Source: Nostoc sp. ATCC 43529
GTDB lineage: Bacteria > Cyanobacteriota > Cyanobacteriia > Cyanobacteriales > Nostocaceae
Reading direction: 5' to 3'
Assembly (NCBI GenBank): GCA_003326205.1
Contig: LWTK01000045.1
Location: 352-64,351, forward strand
Length of the DNA: 64,000 nt
Shown here one piece after another: positions 37,419 to 46,113 of the stretch (positions are counted from its first letter, which is position 1; each line of letters opens with the position of its first letter). The notes under the pieces were generated by a model. It was given only the letters and a program-made list of their open reading frames with translations, did not search any database and was not told the DNA's origin. The translations under genes and the position numbers were made by a program.

Positions 37419-38095
37419 AGTGGAGAATGGCAGGAATATTCGTGACAGTTTTGATACTGCTTATTGGAGGAAATTTGTACATGAATAATCAAGATGCTAC
37501 CGCTACACCGATGGAGCAAATTAAAACACGACTCTATTCCACAGACCAAGATACTAGCGGTTTGGCTTTGGCAGAATTAATCCGGTTAGGCAAAAAAGCT
37601 ACTCCTGTTTTGTTGGAAGCCTTGAGTCATTCCAACCCCCGCACCCGTCGTTTGGCGGCTGAGGGACTGGCGGAAATTGCCGACCCCAGCACTGCCGATG
37701 CCTTGTTTCAAGCTACCCATGACAGTAATCCAGAAGTACGTGCCCGTGCTGCCACTGCTTTACATAAATTAGGCGATAAACGCTCATTGAACGCTTTGGT
37801 CGCCACCCTTGATGATTATCCAGATATTCTGCACAATCCCTACACAGCTTCGATGTATCCTTTAATGCAAGGGGGCAAAGATGTCCTGCCTTTGGTAGTT
37901 CCTCTGCTGCAATCACCCGATGATTTGACTCGCCAACGGGCTTTTTTAATTGTTAAGGCTGTAGTCACTAAGCTACCCCAGGGGCAGGACTGGAATCAGT
38001 TATGGCAGAGTTTGGGAAGTTACGATCCCGCAGCACCACAGGCAGAACGGGACAAAGCCGCCAAACAATGGGAGGCTTGGTTGACAAAGGTTTAA
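37415..38095 (+). CDS. Membrane-anchored HEAT-repeat protein coupled to cargo 2
   Basis: This 226-aa protein starts with GTG at 37415, overlapping the stop of the OmpA-type cargo gene (gtga). Residues about 5-22 form one hydrophobic helix (MAGIFVTVLILLIGGNLYM), a signal anchor placing the rest outside the cytoplasm. Residues 35-150 are HEAT repeats of the PBS-lyase type, with units such as KKATPVLLEALSHSNPRTRRLAAEGLAEI and ADALFQATHDSNPEVRARAATALHKLGD. HEAT repeats bind other proteins. Translational coupling to the cargo gene suggests an immunity, chaperone or tethering role toward that cargo; this is inference from position. Confidence 0.85.
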   Translation: MKWRMAGIFVTVLILLIGGNLYMNNQDATATPMEQIKTRLYSTDQDTSGLALAELIRLGKKATPVLLEALSHSNPRTRRLAAEGLAEIADPSTADALFQATHDSNPEVRARAATALHKLGDKRSLNALVATLDDYPDILHNPYTASMYPLMQGGKDVLPLVVPLLQSPDDLTRQRAFLIVKAVVTKLPQGQDWNQLWQSLGSYDPAAPQAERDKAAKQWEAWLTKV

Positions 38096-38146
38096 GATGC
38101 GTAGGTTTAAATAGAGAAGGAAGTTTAAATTGATGCAGGAGGATTG

Positions 38147-38872
38147 ATGAGCGAGGGCATAAGGCTTGAGAAGCAGAAAACAGTAATATCAAATTGGAGG
38201 AATCCATCACTAAACTCACCGGATATTCCGACCCTGGCGAATCCAGTACGTGGGTTTGGTTTACATCTGCAACAAGGGCAGTCTCAAAGCGAACAATTCT
38301 TAGAGCAAGATGCTTCGATAAAAGAGCCTCTGGTACACGACATCAGTCGAATATCATTGCGTCAGCCAGAAAATTTCTACCAGCAAGAAGCCGATGGAAT
38401 GGCACAAAGGGTGAATTTACCCTCCTCTGGGACACTTGCTCCCAACATCATTCAACGCAACTCAGACGCAGCCCAAAACTACACCCCTCCTGCCTCAAAC
38501 GCAACGATGCCGAGCTTTCGCAACAACCATACGCCTAATAACTTCGATCTTAATACTGCACTGAACATTCATGGTATTCGTGGCAATATCCCCCGCAGCA
38601 CGATTATATCCATGACAAACGACGAAGCACGGGAAGAAATTGAGGGATATTTGCTGGGACTGAGTGACAATGACAGTGATAACCTATTGAAATTTAATGT
38701 AGCAAATTTTACATTTGTTACGTCTCAGCAGTATTCTTTTATTGAAACTAGTCTTGATTCCCAAGGTACGCCCCAGTTCGCCAGAGCAGAAGTTGGCAAC
38801 GTCAGGATACGAACTCAATGGAACAATAATGCTGGATACTATCAAATTTACCACTGCGACGGAGCTGTGTAA
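38147..38872 (+). CDS. Putative eCIS cargo 3: leader without HELTH motif
   Basis: This 241-aa protein has a leader box DIPTLANPVRGFGLH near residue 26 and VHDISRISLRQPENF near 62, followed by QQEADGMAQRV, which is the start of the DUF4157-associated segment. The HExxH core then fails to appear. Instead residues about 115-241 form a small domain I do not recognise (FDLNTALNIHGIRGNIPRST to NNAGYYQIYHCDGAV). An excellent ribosome site (aggagg) sits five bases before the ATG used. The protein may be a minimal cargo made of the leader and an effector domain, or a deletion derivative of a longer cargo. It is co-oriented with cargo 2 and the HEAT gene. Confidence 0.82.
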   Translation: MSEGIRLEKQKTVISNWRNPSLNSPDIPTLANPVRGFGLHLQQGQSQSEQFLEQDASIKEPLVHDISRISLRQPENFYQQEADGMAQRVNLPSSGTLAPNIIQRNSDAAQNYTPPASNATMPSFRNNHTPNNFDLNTALNIHGIRGNIPRSTIISMTNDEAREEIEGYLLGLSDNDSDNLLKFNVANFTFVTSQQYSFIETSLDSQGTPQFARAEVGNVRIRTQWNNNAGYYQIYHCDGAV

Positions 38873-38874
38873 TA

Positions 38875-39002
38875 TCAGCAGATACTCCGTAAAAAGGCGA
38901 TCGCTCGGTCAATAATCAACAACCGACACAATTGCGGTAGCATTTGATAACCAGCTAGTAGCTTTAACACTTGGGCGGCATTTATTGTCTGGTTACCAAA
39001 TA
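38875..39002 (-). pseudogene. Fragment resembling a peptidylprolyl isomerase N-terminus
   Basis: Minus-strand translation gives FGNQTINAAQVLKLLAGYQM followed by LPQLCRLLIIDRAIAF, then a stop two bases beyond the cargo 3 stop codon. The pattern of an alternating amphipathic start, LAxYQMLPQL and IIDxAIA recalls the N-terminus of a cyanobacterial parvulin-type isomerase family. There is no start codon close by and no continuation. The identification is tentative and from recall. Confidence 0.4.
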
Positions 39003-39185
39003 GGAAGCCGGAGACACAGCAGGCCAAGTGTGAGGCGTTCGTCGCAGACGTTGGCGTAGCCATAGGAATCTTATTTAATTTTTGAAAAAATCGTATAACT
39101 ATTGAAGCGGAAGCGGCTGATTCAATCAGACCTGCTTCAGTACTTATTAATGTGACTATTGGCGTTAGCGAAGCGGGGCGGAACG

Positions 39186-39275
39186 CACGTCGCAAGAGAC
39201 ACAGATGTAGTTCTGTTTACCACGACGATGCCCGTTCTTACGGATAAGGTTGGATGCACAATGTGGACAGTTCAT
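39186..39275 (-). pseudogene. Transposase N-terminal zinc-ribbon fragment
   Basis: Minus-strand translation from the ATG at 39275 reads MNCPHCASNLIRKNGHRRGK followed by QNYICVSC, the zinc-ribbon start typical of IS1-type transposases in cyanobacteria. It ends abruptly where an unrelated palindromic repeat begins. No catalytic region remains. It shows past insertion-sequence activity between the cargo genes and the baseplate genes. Confidence 0.65.
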
Positions 39276-39922
39276 CCCTTCATTATGCAACGCCAATCTT
39301 TAGTAGTAGCGAACGCAATTGCTCCGGTCTTGGTAGAGATTACCACAATCGAGTCTACCAATAAACCTGTTCGCGACTACTTGTAATGTTCTCCAGACAA
39401 TACAATCGCCCTTTGCAAATGCTGACGATCGCTCTTCTCCTCCTCTTCAACTGGAGCTTACAGGAGAGCAATCACTAAACCACAGTGCGCTCATTGGTAT
39501 TACTGTTGAAACGAAAATTAGAGCAACCACGCCATTAGGCTGCGATCGCTCCTTTAGTAGGCGGCTTAAATTTCCTTGGGCACAGAAGCGAACGTATATT
39601 CGAGCGTTAGCCCAGGAGCGATGGCACAGCCATCGCTTAATTTCAGAACCAAGCTATAGGATTAAGCCGCGGCAGACTTGCGGGACTTGGAACTCTTTTG
39701 AGTGACGGCTTTGTTAGCTAGAACCGCAAGAAGCCTCTCACTCAGTCCGAAGGACGAGTGATGAGATGAATGCGTCGGAGTTGACGACAGTCCTGTAACC
39801 AAATTCTTCCGCAGGAAGAACAGGGAACAGGACATGGAGGAAACGAACAAATCTTAAGTCCTAAATATTTCTTTTTCTGACTCCTGAATTCTGACTCCTG
39901 AATTCTGAATTCTTCTCTATAT
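39276..39922. other. Decayed intergenic region
   Basis: About 650 bases have no recognisable gene. A plus-strand frame of roughly 105 codons stays open from about 39390 to 39705 but has no good start codon and no family I know. Short inverted repeats and gcgatcgc octamers are present. It is probably degraded mobile or accessory DNA. Confidence 0.4.
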
Positions 39923-41122
39923 TTACCACTGTCCAGAATTATCTTCTTGTTGTAAACCAATTAATTGTCGCCGCTTCCAAGCATAGTGAAGAATATTAAT
40001 TCCCAGTTCTTGAGCTGTACGAATGGTTAATCGGGGTAAAGTCAAATCTCTATCCAATCCCCAGGCGCTTGCTAAATCACCAATTACTAAAATAATTCCT
40101 CCGCCCATTAACAGTTTAATCTGCTGTTGATTAACCAATGGCAACGCAGCAAATAAAAAAGGTTTTGTTCTTAAGGGATGACTACGTTGTAATTCTTCTA
40201 AAGGTCTTAAAGGACTCTCTAATTGTTGTGCTAATGCTTGAGTACTTTCAATCAAAGCATTACCATTTGCTGGTGCATCAACTAGAAGTACGCCACCTAA
40301 ATTTAAGTAATTTTTTAGTGATTCAAATTCGAGACTATTTAAAGATAAGGCTTGTCCGCCAGTGAGATAAAGTAGGTCATAATCTTGGATATTTTCTGAT
40401 AAAGAAACCTGACCTGGTTCATCAGCACCTCGTAAATTGGGATACAAGGGTTCTACTGCTTGTAACAAGTATGAAAGGCTGAAAAAATTACGCGCACATT
40501 CTGGATCGCTATGATTTGCCTGAGCGATCGCTACAAGTGCTTGGGGACGCATTTGTGCTTGGCGGCGATAACGCAAATCAATGTTGTTATATCCAGGGAA
40601 AAAGGCATCCGCAGGTTGAGTAATATCAGTATGTCCTGGTTGCAGAAGGATTCTACATATTTCGATTTCTGAGGTGATTGGTGTCGAGTTTCTTTGGTCA
40701 ATTCGATACGTTTCTTGAACAATATCTCTTTGCTGTGCGCGTCGCAATTCATCAGGGTCTACATAGCTGACTACTAAGTAGACCATGATTGGTTCTGATG
40801 TTGCTACTTCTATATCAATGGGAAAGTCATAGGAGTTGGGTACAACAATTAAATTACCTGCTAAATCAATGGCGATACCGGGTTGAATTTGTACCCAACG
40901 TCCATCTCGATATCTGGCTTCTACTTGGCTTGGTGCAGGAATATGTCGCACGCCTAAACCGCAGACAATTCCTGGTTGATTTAAACTTTGATATTGGGCA
41001 TTTTGCCGCAAACGATGATAATCGTGGGCTGCTCGCCAGCGTTCGGCATTGATTAGTAATCCGTCTGTGGCTTGCAAGCGTTCAAAGGATTTTATTGGTG
41101 GGGGTGGGAAGGGGTGGGACAT
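39923..41122 (-). CDS. eCIS-associated DUF4159-like protein
   Basis: This 399-aa protein has an N-terminal part (1-190) that looks like a tail or baseplate accessory module. It opens PIKSFERLQATDGLLINAER, contains GIVCGLGVRHIPAPS and GIAIDLAGNLIVVP, and ends with SEIEICRILLQPG. The C-terminal part (about 210-399) matches the DUF4159 pattern: DYDLLYLTGGQALSLN, LKNYLNLGGVLLVDAPANG, then a final domain around LGINILHYAWKRRQL. It has no signal peptide. It is the last gene of the minus-strand baseplate block (gp25, J, P2-I, this gene), so a structural or assembly role at the baseplate is likely. The molecular function is unknown. Confidence 0.8.
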   Translation of the reverse strand: MSHPFPPPPIKSFERLQATDGLLINAERWRAAHDYHRLRQNAQYQSLNQPGIVCGLGVRHIPAPSQVEARYRDGRWVQIQPGIAIDLAGNLIVVPNSYDFPIDIEVATSEPIMVYLVVSYVDPDELRRAQQRDIVQETYRIDQRNSTPITSEIEICRILLQPGHTDITQPADAFFPGYNNIDLRYRRQAQMRPQALVAIAQANHSDPECARNFFSLSYLLQAVEPLYPNLRGADEPGQVSLSENIQDYDLLYLTGGQALSLNSLEFESLKNYLNLGGVLLVDAPANGNALIESTQALAQQLESPLRPLEELQRSHPLRTKPFLFAALPLVNQQQIKLLMGGGIILVIGDLASAWGLDRDLTLPRLTIRTAQELGINILHYAWKRRQLIGLQQEDNSGQW

Positions 41123-41201
41123 AATAATTCAAAATTCAAAATTAAGAAAAGCTCACGCAGAGGCGCAGAGGCGCAAAGAGAATATTGAGTTTTTATAGTT
41201 T

Positions 41202-42233
41202 TTAATTGTGAGGATTTTCGATGGTTAGTTCGTAGGTGCAAAAAGCTGGTTTTTCTTGTTCGATTATTCTTTGAATTAGTTGTTCGTTGATGATACCGCT
41301 AGAAATGTTGGAACGCAAACGAACTACAAAATGATATGGTTGTCCGCCTGCTAAAACTGCGCTTCCGAGTTGTGCGTCTCCGATAATGAAACTGGGGCCG
41401 AAAGGTTCTGTAATACTAATATGTTTATCTGCTTCATTAGGTAAATGTTCGTCTAGAGGTAAGCCTGTATAAAGATGTAAGTAAAGACGTAATCCTTTAC
41501 GAGTTCCTCGCCAGCGATAAAGTTCTACTGCACGACGAATTAAACGGCGCTGTTGCTGGAGATCCCAGACTGAATCGACTTGCCAAGCAACCCAATGAGC
41601 CATAAAGGGTAGTAGTGCTTGCGGTGCTGTCAGGGGGTCGAGGTTTGCCCACATGACGTTATAACTATCAATTATTGGTTGAAAAGCTTGCTCAAATATT
41701 TTCATGAAGCGACCAATAAAGTCTACTTCACGATACAAAATTGGCAAGAATTCCATGTAGGCTGTGTAGGGACGGATGTATAAATCAAAATATTCGCTTC
41801 TGTGGATTTGTTCGTTGTCTGTACCTTGGTCGATGTGTAGAGTAACTAAGCTGCGAAAATTAAGAGTTAGTTTATCTTTTTTTCCTGGGGCGAGCGCTTC
41901 CCGATCTTCAAAAAATGTTTCAGGAATAGAAAAGTAGAGGACTGCATCCATTTGTCCGCGAGGTGGAATCTCGCTACCTTCTGTACCAATTTGACACCAC
42001 TCACTCGGAAAGTTTCCCTCAACGCTGAAGTTTACCCGCAAAGGACGCGCTTCTAAGTTTTGCACCTGGACAACCATCTCACTTGGATGTCCGGGATGCA
42101 AGAGTAAGCTACGTCCTGCTGCATCCGCGTTTTCCTCATTAGCAAAGGTCAAACCCCCTACAGGTAAAGCTTCGGGAATTTGCATTGGGGTTAATTGAAT
42201 CCGTATAGCCGGACTAGAACGACTTTGAACCAT
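41202..42233 (-). CDS. Baseplate protein, P2 gpI-like tail protein family
   Basis: This 343-aa baseplate component has an N-terminal half (1-155) with a beta-rich region starting with a proline-rich strand, with GRSLLLHPGHPSEMVVQVQN and an acidic loop. The second half contains the phage tail P2 gpI signature: YMEFLPILYREVDFIGRFMKIFEQ, then DPLTAPQALLPFMAHWVAWQ and RRLIRRAVELYRWRGTRKGL. In eCIS this protein forms part of the baseplate wedge. It is followed 79 bases later by the DUF4159 gene and preceded by the J-like gene across a long tandem repeat. Confidence 0.92.
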   Translation of the reverse strand: MVQSRSSPAIRIQLTPMQIPEALPVGGLTFANEENADAAGRSLLLHPGHPSEMVVQVQNLEARPLRVNFSVEGNFPSEWCQIGTEGSEIPPRGQMDAVLYFSIPETFFEDREALAPGKKDKLTLNFRSLVTLHIDQGTDNEQIHRSEYFDLYIRPYTAYMEFLPILYREVDFIGRFMKIFEQAFQPIIDSYNVMWANLDPLTAPQALLPFMAHWVAWQVDSVWDLQQQRRLIRRAVELYRWRGTRKGLRLYLHLYTGLPLDEHLPNEADKHISITEPFGPSFIIGDAQLGSAVLAGGQPYHFVVRLRSNISSGIINEQLIQRIIEQEKPAFCTYELTIENPHN

Positions 42234-42286
42234 AGGATTGGGGGGATGGGGACTGGGGACTGGGGAGAGAATAACTACTGACTACT

Positions 42287-42446
42287 GACTAATGACCAAT
42301 GACTAATGACCAATGACTAATGACCAATGACTAATGACCAATGACTAATGACCAATGACTAATGACCAATGACTAATGACCAATGACTAATGACCAATGA
42401 CTAATGACCAATGACTAATGACCAATGACTAATGACTAATGACAAA
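42287..42446. repeat. Long 14-bp (double heptamer) tandem array
   Basis: Ten consecutive perfect copies of aatgaccaatgact (42291-42430) are flanked by partial copies, equal to about 21 heptamers. It fills nearly the whole gap between two baseplate genes. This is the reverse complement of the gtcattggtcattag arrays at 15791, 18519 and 53831. Confidence 0.95.
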
Positions 42447-44648
42447 TCAGCGATTAATGATTTGGATGTCGTGACTGGAACGCAGATTTGTATCAGCCCA
42501 GGAACAGATCAAACCTTCTGGGCCTGGGTCAACTAATTGTTCTGGTGATGATTGTCGTCTCCAAGTTTCTCCTTGTTTGCGGATGGGAAAGAGTAAAACT
42601 GGGCCTAAATGACGCACGCCTGGTGTTTGTTGCAGTAAGGCGACAATATCTGATGTATAAACGGGTCGCCCAAATGGCCAACCTTGACCGTCGAGTCCTC
42701 CGGTTAATGGATTTAAATATTTATACAGCACCGCTCTTAAATTGCGACGAATTTCTTCTCTGGCGTAAGGGTTGTCGTAAGTGGGTTCTAGGGCAATTTC
42801 TGTCTGGACGGAAACACCTACGTAATTGGGTTCTTGGAGTTCTATTTGTACTCCTAATAAGCGCCTTTCGTCTAAGTAGCTCAAGATTTGGTCTTGCAGT
42901 GCGCGACTCAGACCAAATTCTTCTGGTGTCATGCCATCACCTTGAGCGATCGCATCTGTGTTGGCAAAAGGTACAACTACTAAACTAACTATACCTGCCT
43001 GCCTGCGTGAATTTGCTGACAAACACCGGACGCGGGCGATCGCTCCTCTACCTGCTTGTTGGGTTAAAACTTCAAAATCTTCGGCGGTGACGGCGCGATC
43101 GCGGGTGCGGAGAATGCGCGGTGCTTTCATCACAGCTTGTTCTAGTGACTCAGCGTCCGCACCATTCATTGCTGGTATCAGGTTGATTACGCTGTCAACG
43201 TATGGGTATGCAGACTTTAAAAACTGAATTGCGCCGGCTTGTACATTGCCCTCTCTACCGCCGCCTGTACGATATGCTACTATTCTAATCTCTGCACCAC
43301 GGGGAGGAATCGCGCCATACTGATGTTGAGACTGTCTGTTTTCTAGAGTACTGAGTTGCACAGATGTGTCGTCTAACCGTGGTTGCTGAATCTTGCTTCG
43401 CACTTGTGTTTGCTGTTTGAGTTGGCTGGGTTCCCGAATCAACGGGCCAAATTGCACTTCACCTGTGAGGGAATCAACGGTGTAATGAAAGTGATGCGGC
43501 GCAGAATCAGCAAAATCTCTCACCTCAGTCCATCTTTGAGGCAAACCATTGGCAGGAGTAACTAAAATATACTCGTTTTCTTTGCGGTCTAAAATTGGCG
43601 AGCTTTGTAACTGGAAACTTTGACCGGGTGTACCATCGCTAATTCCCAAGCGTTCATCGAGAATCAGGGTACTGTGGCTAGCTCTGACTGTACCGCCAAT
43701 TGAGCGTATTGCTAAACCAGTAATTCGTGGCGGACGATTGTAACCTGATTGATTGGTTTCTGTGATGGTAAAACTACAACGCAGCCAGCGACCCCGGTAA
43801 GAGGTAAAGTTAGCTACAGGCCAAATTTGCGGGAGATGCAAACGCACCTCTCCACCTTGAGCGGGGTTTCCACCTTGTTGAGCCATTTCATAAAAACTGA
43901 AACCGCGAGTTTTATCATCTAATTCTTTTAATAAAACTGGTTGCCAATTTTCTCCATCCCAGGCTTCCCATTTGCGGGGTGGTTGATTGGGGTTAATCCC
44001 AGCCGGGGTAGCCGCAGCTCCTTGAAAAATAATTTCTAAAACATTAGCATCTAAAGGATCGTCAGAATTAATGACTAAATAAAAACAGTTACCAGGCTGG
44101 GGTTCCTCTTCAAAAATTGCCTGTTCGTTACCTGTCCAGTAACCGTCAGGTTGACGAGTCCAGGAAGTTGTGACTCTCTCTCGTAGAGATTGGGGAATAT
44201 CTTCGGTGGTTTGGGCGGTTAAAAAGTGCTGTATTCTGGGTTTGCCGATGACTAGCGGCAAATCTGTACTAAAAGTAATAGATTCTGTTGTTTCAGTTTG
44301 AATAGTTGAGGCTTCTAATCCTGCGGGAATTGTATAAGCTTCGGGTAGTTCAGCGCTTAAATAAAAAGTTAATTCTGTGTATGCTGGCGCGGGAGGCTGG
44401 AGACGAATGCCTAGTAATTCCAGAAACGCTACATAATTTTTTCGGGGTACTTGGTTAAATCTGAGCAACATTTGGTCAGTTAACCAAGCAAATAACTCAA
44501 TAAGCGTAATTCCTGGGTCGCTGAGATTGTGGTCTGTCCATTCGGGACAGTAGCGCGGAATACGCATTATACATTCATCCACTAAGTCATCGAAAGCGCG
44601 ATCGTCTAAGTTGGAAGAAGGTAATTTTGGTAAAAAGTCAAAGTTCAT
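42447..44648 (-). CDS. Baseplate wedge protein, J-like (gp6-like)
   Basis: This 733-aa baseplate assembly protein has the conserved start LDDRAFDDLVDECIMRIPRY then CPEWTDHNLSDPGITLIELF and AWLTDQMLLRFNQVPRKNYV, strongly characteristic of the large eCIS J-like protein. The middle is a beta-rich variable region (about 90-430). The C-terminal half has the J core: PPRGAEIRIVAYRTGGGREG, VTAEDFEVLTQQAGRGAIAR, then DERRLLGVQIELQEPNYV and YLNPLTGGLDGQGWPFGRPV. The length is normal for this component. In the particle it would form the wedge ring holding the sheath base. It lies between the gp25-like and P2-I-like genes, the usual baseplate order. Confidence 0.95.
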   Translation of the reverse strand: MNFDFLPKLPSSNLDDRAFDDLVDECIMRIPRYCPEWTDHNLSDPGITLIELFAWLTDQMLLRFNQVPRKNYVAFLELLGIRLQPPAPAYTELTFYLSAELPEAYTIPAGLEASTIQTETTESITFSTDLPLVIGKPRIQHFLTAQTTEDIPQSLRERVTTSWTRQPDGYWTGNEQAIFEEEPQPGNCFYLVINSDDPLDANVLEIIFQGAAATPAGINPNQPPRKWEAWDGENWQPVLLKELDDKTRGFSFYEMAQQGGNPAQGGEVRLHLPQIWPVANFTSYRGRWLRCSFTITETNQSGYNRPPRITGLAIRSIGGTVRASHSTLILDERLGISDGTPGQSFQLQSSPILDRKENEYILVTPANGLPQRWTEVRDFADSAPHHFHYTVDSLTGEVQFGPLIREPSQLKQQTQVRSKIQQPRLDDTSVQLSTLENRQSQHQYGAIPPRGAEIRIVAYRTGGGREGNVQAGAIQFLKSAYPYVDSVINLIPAMNGADAESLEQAVMKAPRILRTRDRAVTAEDFEVLTQQAGRGAIARVRCLSANSRRQAGIVSLVVVPFANTDAIAQGDGMTPEEFGLSRALQDQILSYLDERRLLGVQIELQEPNYVGVSVQTEIALEPTYDNPYAREEIRRNLRAVLYKYLNPLTGGLDGQGWPFGRPVYTSDIVALLQQTPGVRHLGPVLLFPIRKQGETWRRQSSPEQLVDPGPEGLICSWADTNLRSSHDIQIINR

Positions 44649-44741
44649 ACCAATTAAAAAAAAGAATGTGACAAATCAACCATCTTGTAGAGACGCGATG
44701 AATCGCGTCTTAATGCGTGAATTTTGAATTTTGAATTGATA

Positions 44742-45164
44742 TCAAGCTCCCTCCCCAGCTGAAACCAAATAAAAAGGATAAACAAAGCTGTAAATATCGT
44801 GACCCTCTTTCAGCCGATAATTGATGGTGATATCTACTCTGCCTCGCACGGGGTCGGGTTCGGTGAGAACTTCATCGACAATAATGCGTGGTTCCCAAAC
44901 TTCTAAAGCTTCCAAAACGTAAATCCGAATTCGCAGCAGAGTATCGGTATTCAAAGGTGCAAACGCCAACTCCGACAAGCGCGAACCAAAAGTAGGGCGA
45001 TAAACCCGCTCGCCTACTCCAGTGCGGAGGATAATCCAAATAGATTCTTTAACTTTTTGTTCTTCACGGCTAAGCTGTATTCCACCTTGCACATTCAAGC
45101 GCAACGGATAAGCCCAACCTGTTCCCAAATAGGCTCGCTCACGACCATAAACCATATCTGGCAC
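44742..45164 (-). CDS. Baseplate protein, gp25/GPW family
   Basis: This 140-aa lysozyme-like-fold baseplate component connects sheath and wedge. Typical gp25 marks are GWAYPLRLNVQGGIQLSREE, then IWIILRTGVGERVYRPTFGS, followed by LAFAPLNTDTLLRIRIYVLE and EPRIIVDEVLTEPDPVRGRV. The EPR motif is the core feature of the family. The length matches. It is the first gene of baseplate block B. A short hairpin (44691-44710) sits in the 93-base gap before the J-like gene. Confidence 0.95.
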   Translation of the reverse strand: MPDMVYGRERAYLGTGWAYPLRLNVQGGIQLSREEQKVKESIWIILRTGVGERVYRPTFGSRLSELAFAPLNTDTLLRIRIYVLEALEVWEPRIIVDEVLTEPDPVRGRVDITINYRLKEGHDIYSFVYPFYLVSAGEGA

Positions 45165-45265
45165 TTAAACAGCTGTGACAATGTATATTTTCAAAGATAT
45201 CGGCACAAAAGGGTAAAGCCTATTCGCCAAAGGTCGAGGATGGGCGAAATATATACGAAATCCTG

Positions 45266-45294
45266 GTAGAGACGTAGCAGTGCTACGTCTCTAC
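45266..45294. repeat. Perfect 14-bp palindromic repeat
   Basis: Bases 45266-45279 and 45281-45294 are perfect reverse complements around one central base (core gagacgtagca). A related shorter hairpin (agacgcgat) lies at 44691-44710. Both look like dispersed intergenic repeats of cyanobacteria rather than terminators. Confidence 0.7.
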
Positions 45295-45406
45295 TATGTG
45301 TTTAATGGTAAACTGCCATTGGTTTTGCGATCGCTGTAGCTTGACTCAACCTCCAAGATCTGCGTTAACTTTTGGCGTTGTCTAAATAATCCCACTAACA
45401 ACCTCC

Positions 45407-46012
45407 ATGAAAAATTTAGCTCTACTATCTGCCACAGCTATTGCTGCTACATCTGGATTAGTTTTCGGCACAATAGAAGCTGCCTCTGCTTTAAATTGGA
45501 ACTGGAATTATTCTGGTATTGGTGTAACCGCCAGTGGTACTTTCACTACTAATGACACTCCCGACGATTTGGGTTTTTACCAGATTTTAGGAATTACTGG
45601 TACGCGAAATGGTGAAACAATTACTGGTCTTCAAACTACTGGAACTCCAATACCAGGAAACGAACCTTTTGAGGTTGACAATTTAATTAGTCTGAATGCT
45701 CAGCAGTTAACGGGTGATGGTTTCGGATATTCCACTTCTCTTGGAAATTATTCTAGTCCCTTTTTCGCTAGTTTTTTGCCGATACCAAGTTATTTAGAGG
45801 TTTTTTCTGCGCCTCCATTCATACCAGGTTTTGAAAATTTCGGGCCGGAAGATAGTGAGTTACCCATTAGTTTTTCTGCAACTATAGTTACCGTCTCTGA
45901 ACCCGCTTCTATTGTTAGCTTACTCGCCTTCGGTACTTTGGGTGTTGCTTCAGCATTCAAGCGCAAAAAATCATCCAAATTCACTGGCAAGAATCTCGAA
46001 AAAGTGATTTAA
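45407..46012 (+). CDS. PEP-CTERM sorting-domain protein
   Basis: This 201-aa exported protein has an N-terminal signal peptide spanning about residues 1-28 (hydrophobic stretch ATAIAATSGLVFG, likely cleavage after ASA). The mature part is Thr/Asn/Gly-rich with no recognised enzyme domain. The C-terminus is a PEP-CTERM signal: VSEPASIVSLLAFGTLGVAS with AFKRKK, i.e. a SEPAS box, a hydrophobic helix and a basic tail. This directs processing by an exosortase and surface display or release. It lies alone on the plus strand between two eCIS blocks, so a link with the system is only positional. A terminator follows. Confidence 0.9.
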   Translation: MKNLALLSATAIAATSGLVFGTIEAASALNWNWNYSGIGVTASGTFTTNDTPDDLGFYQILGITGTRNGETITGLQTTGTPIPGNEPFEVDNLISLNAQQLTGDGFGYSTSLGNYSSPFFASFLPIPSYLEVFSAPPFIPGFENFGPEDSELPISFSATIVTVSEPASIVSLLAFGTLGVASAFKRKKSSKFTGKNLEKVI

Positions 46013-46060
46013 CTAGTAGCAAATGTCTAGGTTTAAAAGATAATTTACGCAAAATTAAAC

Positions 46061-46092
46061 CCCTCTCAGTTTGTAGCTGGAAGGGCTTTTTA
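46061..46092 (+). terminator. Terminator after the PEP-CTERM gene
   Basis: A nine-pair stem with one mismatch and one G-T pair (46061-46069 with 46077-46085) and a seven-base loop is followed by ctttttatt. It lies between convergent genes. Confidence 0.65.
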
Positions 46093-46113
46093 TTAAGGTT
46101 GTTACTTCAGCTA

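Noticed and set aside
39662..39850. Minus-strand 62-codon frame ending in KSSKSRKSAAA
   Set aside because: A basic, Ala/Ser-rich tail alone is not enough; no start context and no family match.
42287..42446. Possible CRISPR or iteron array
   Set aside because: Contiguous 14-mers without spacers and no replication gene; the same heptamers occur in several other gaps, so it is an STRR-type array.
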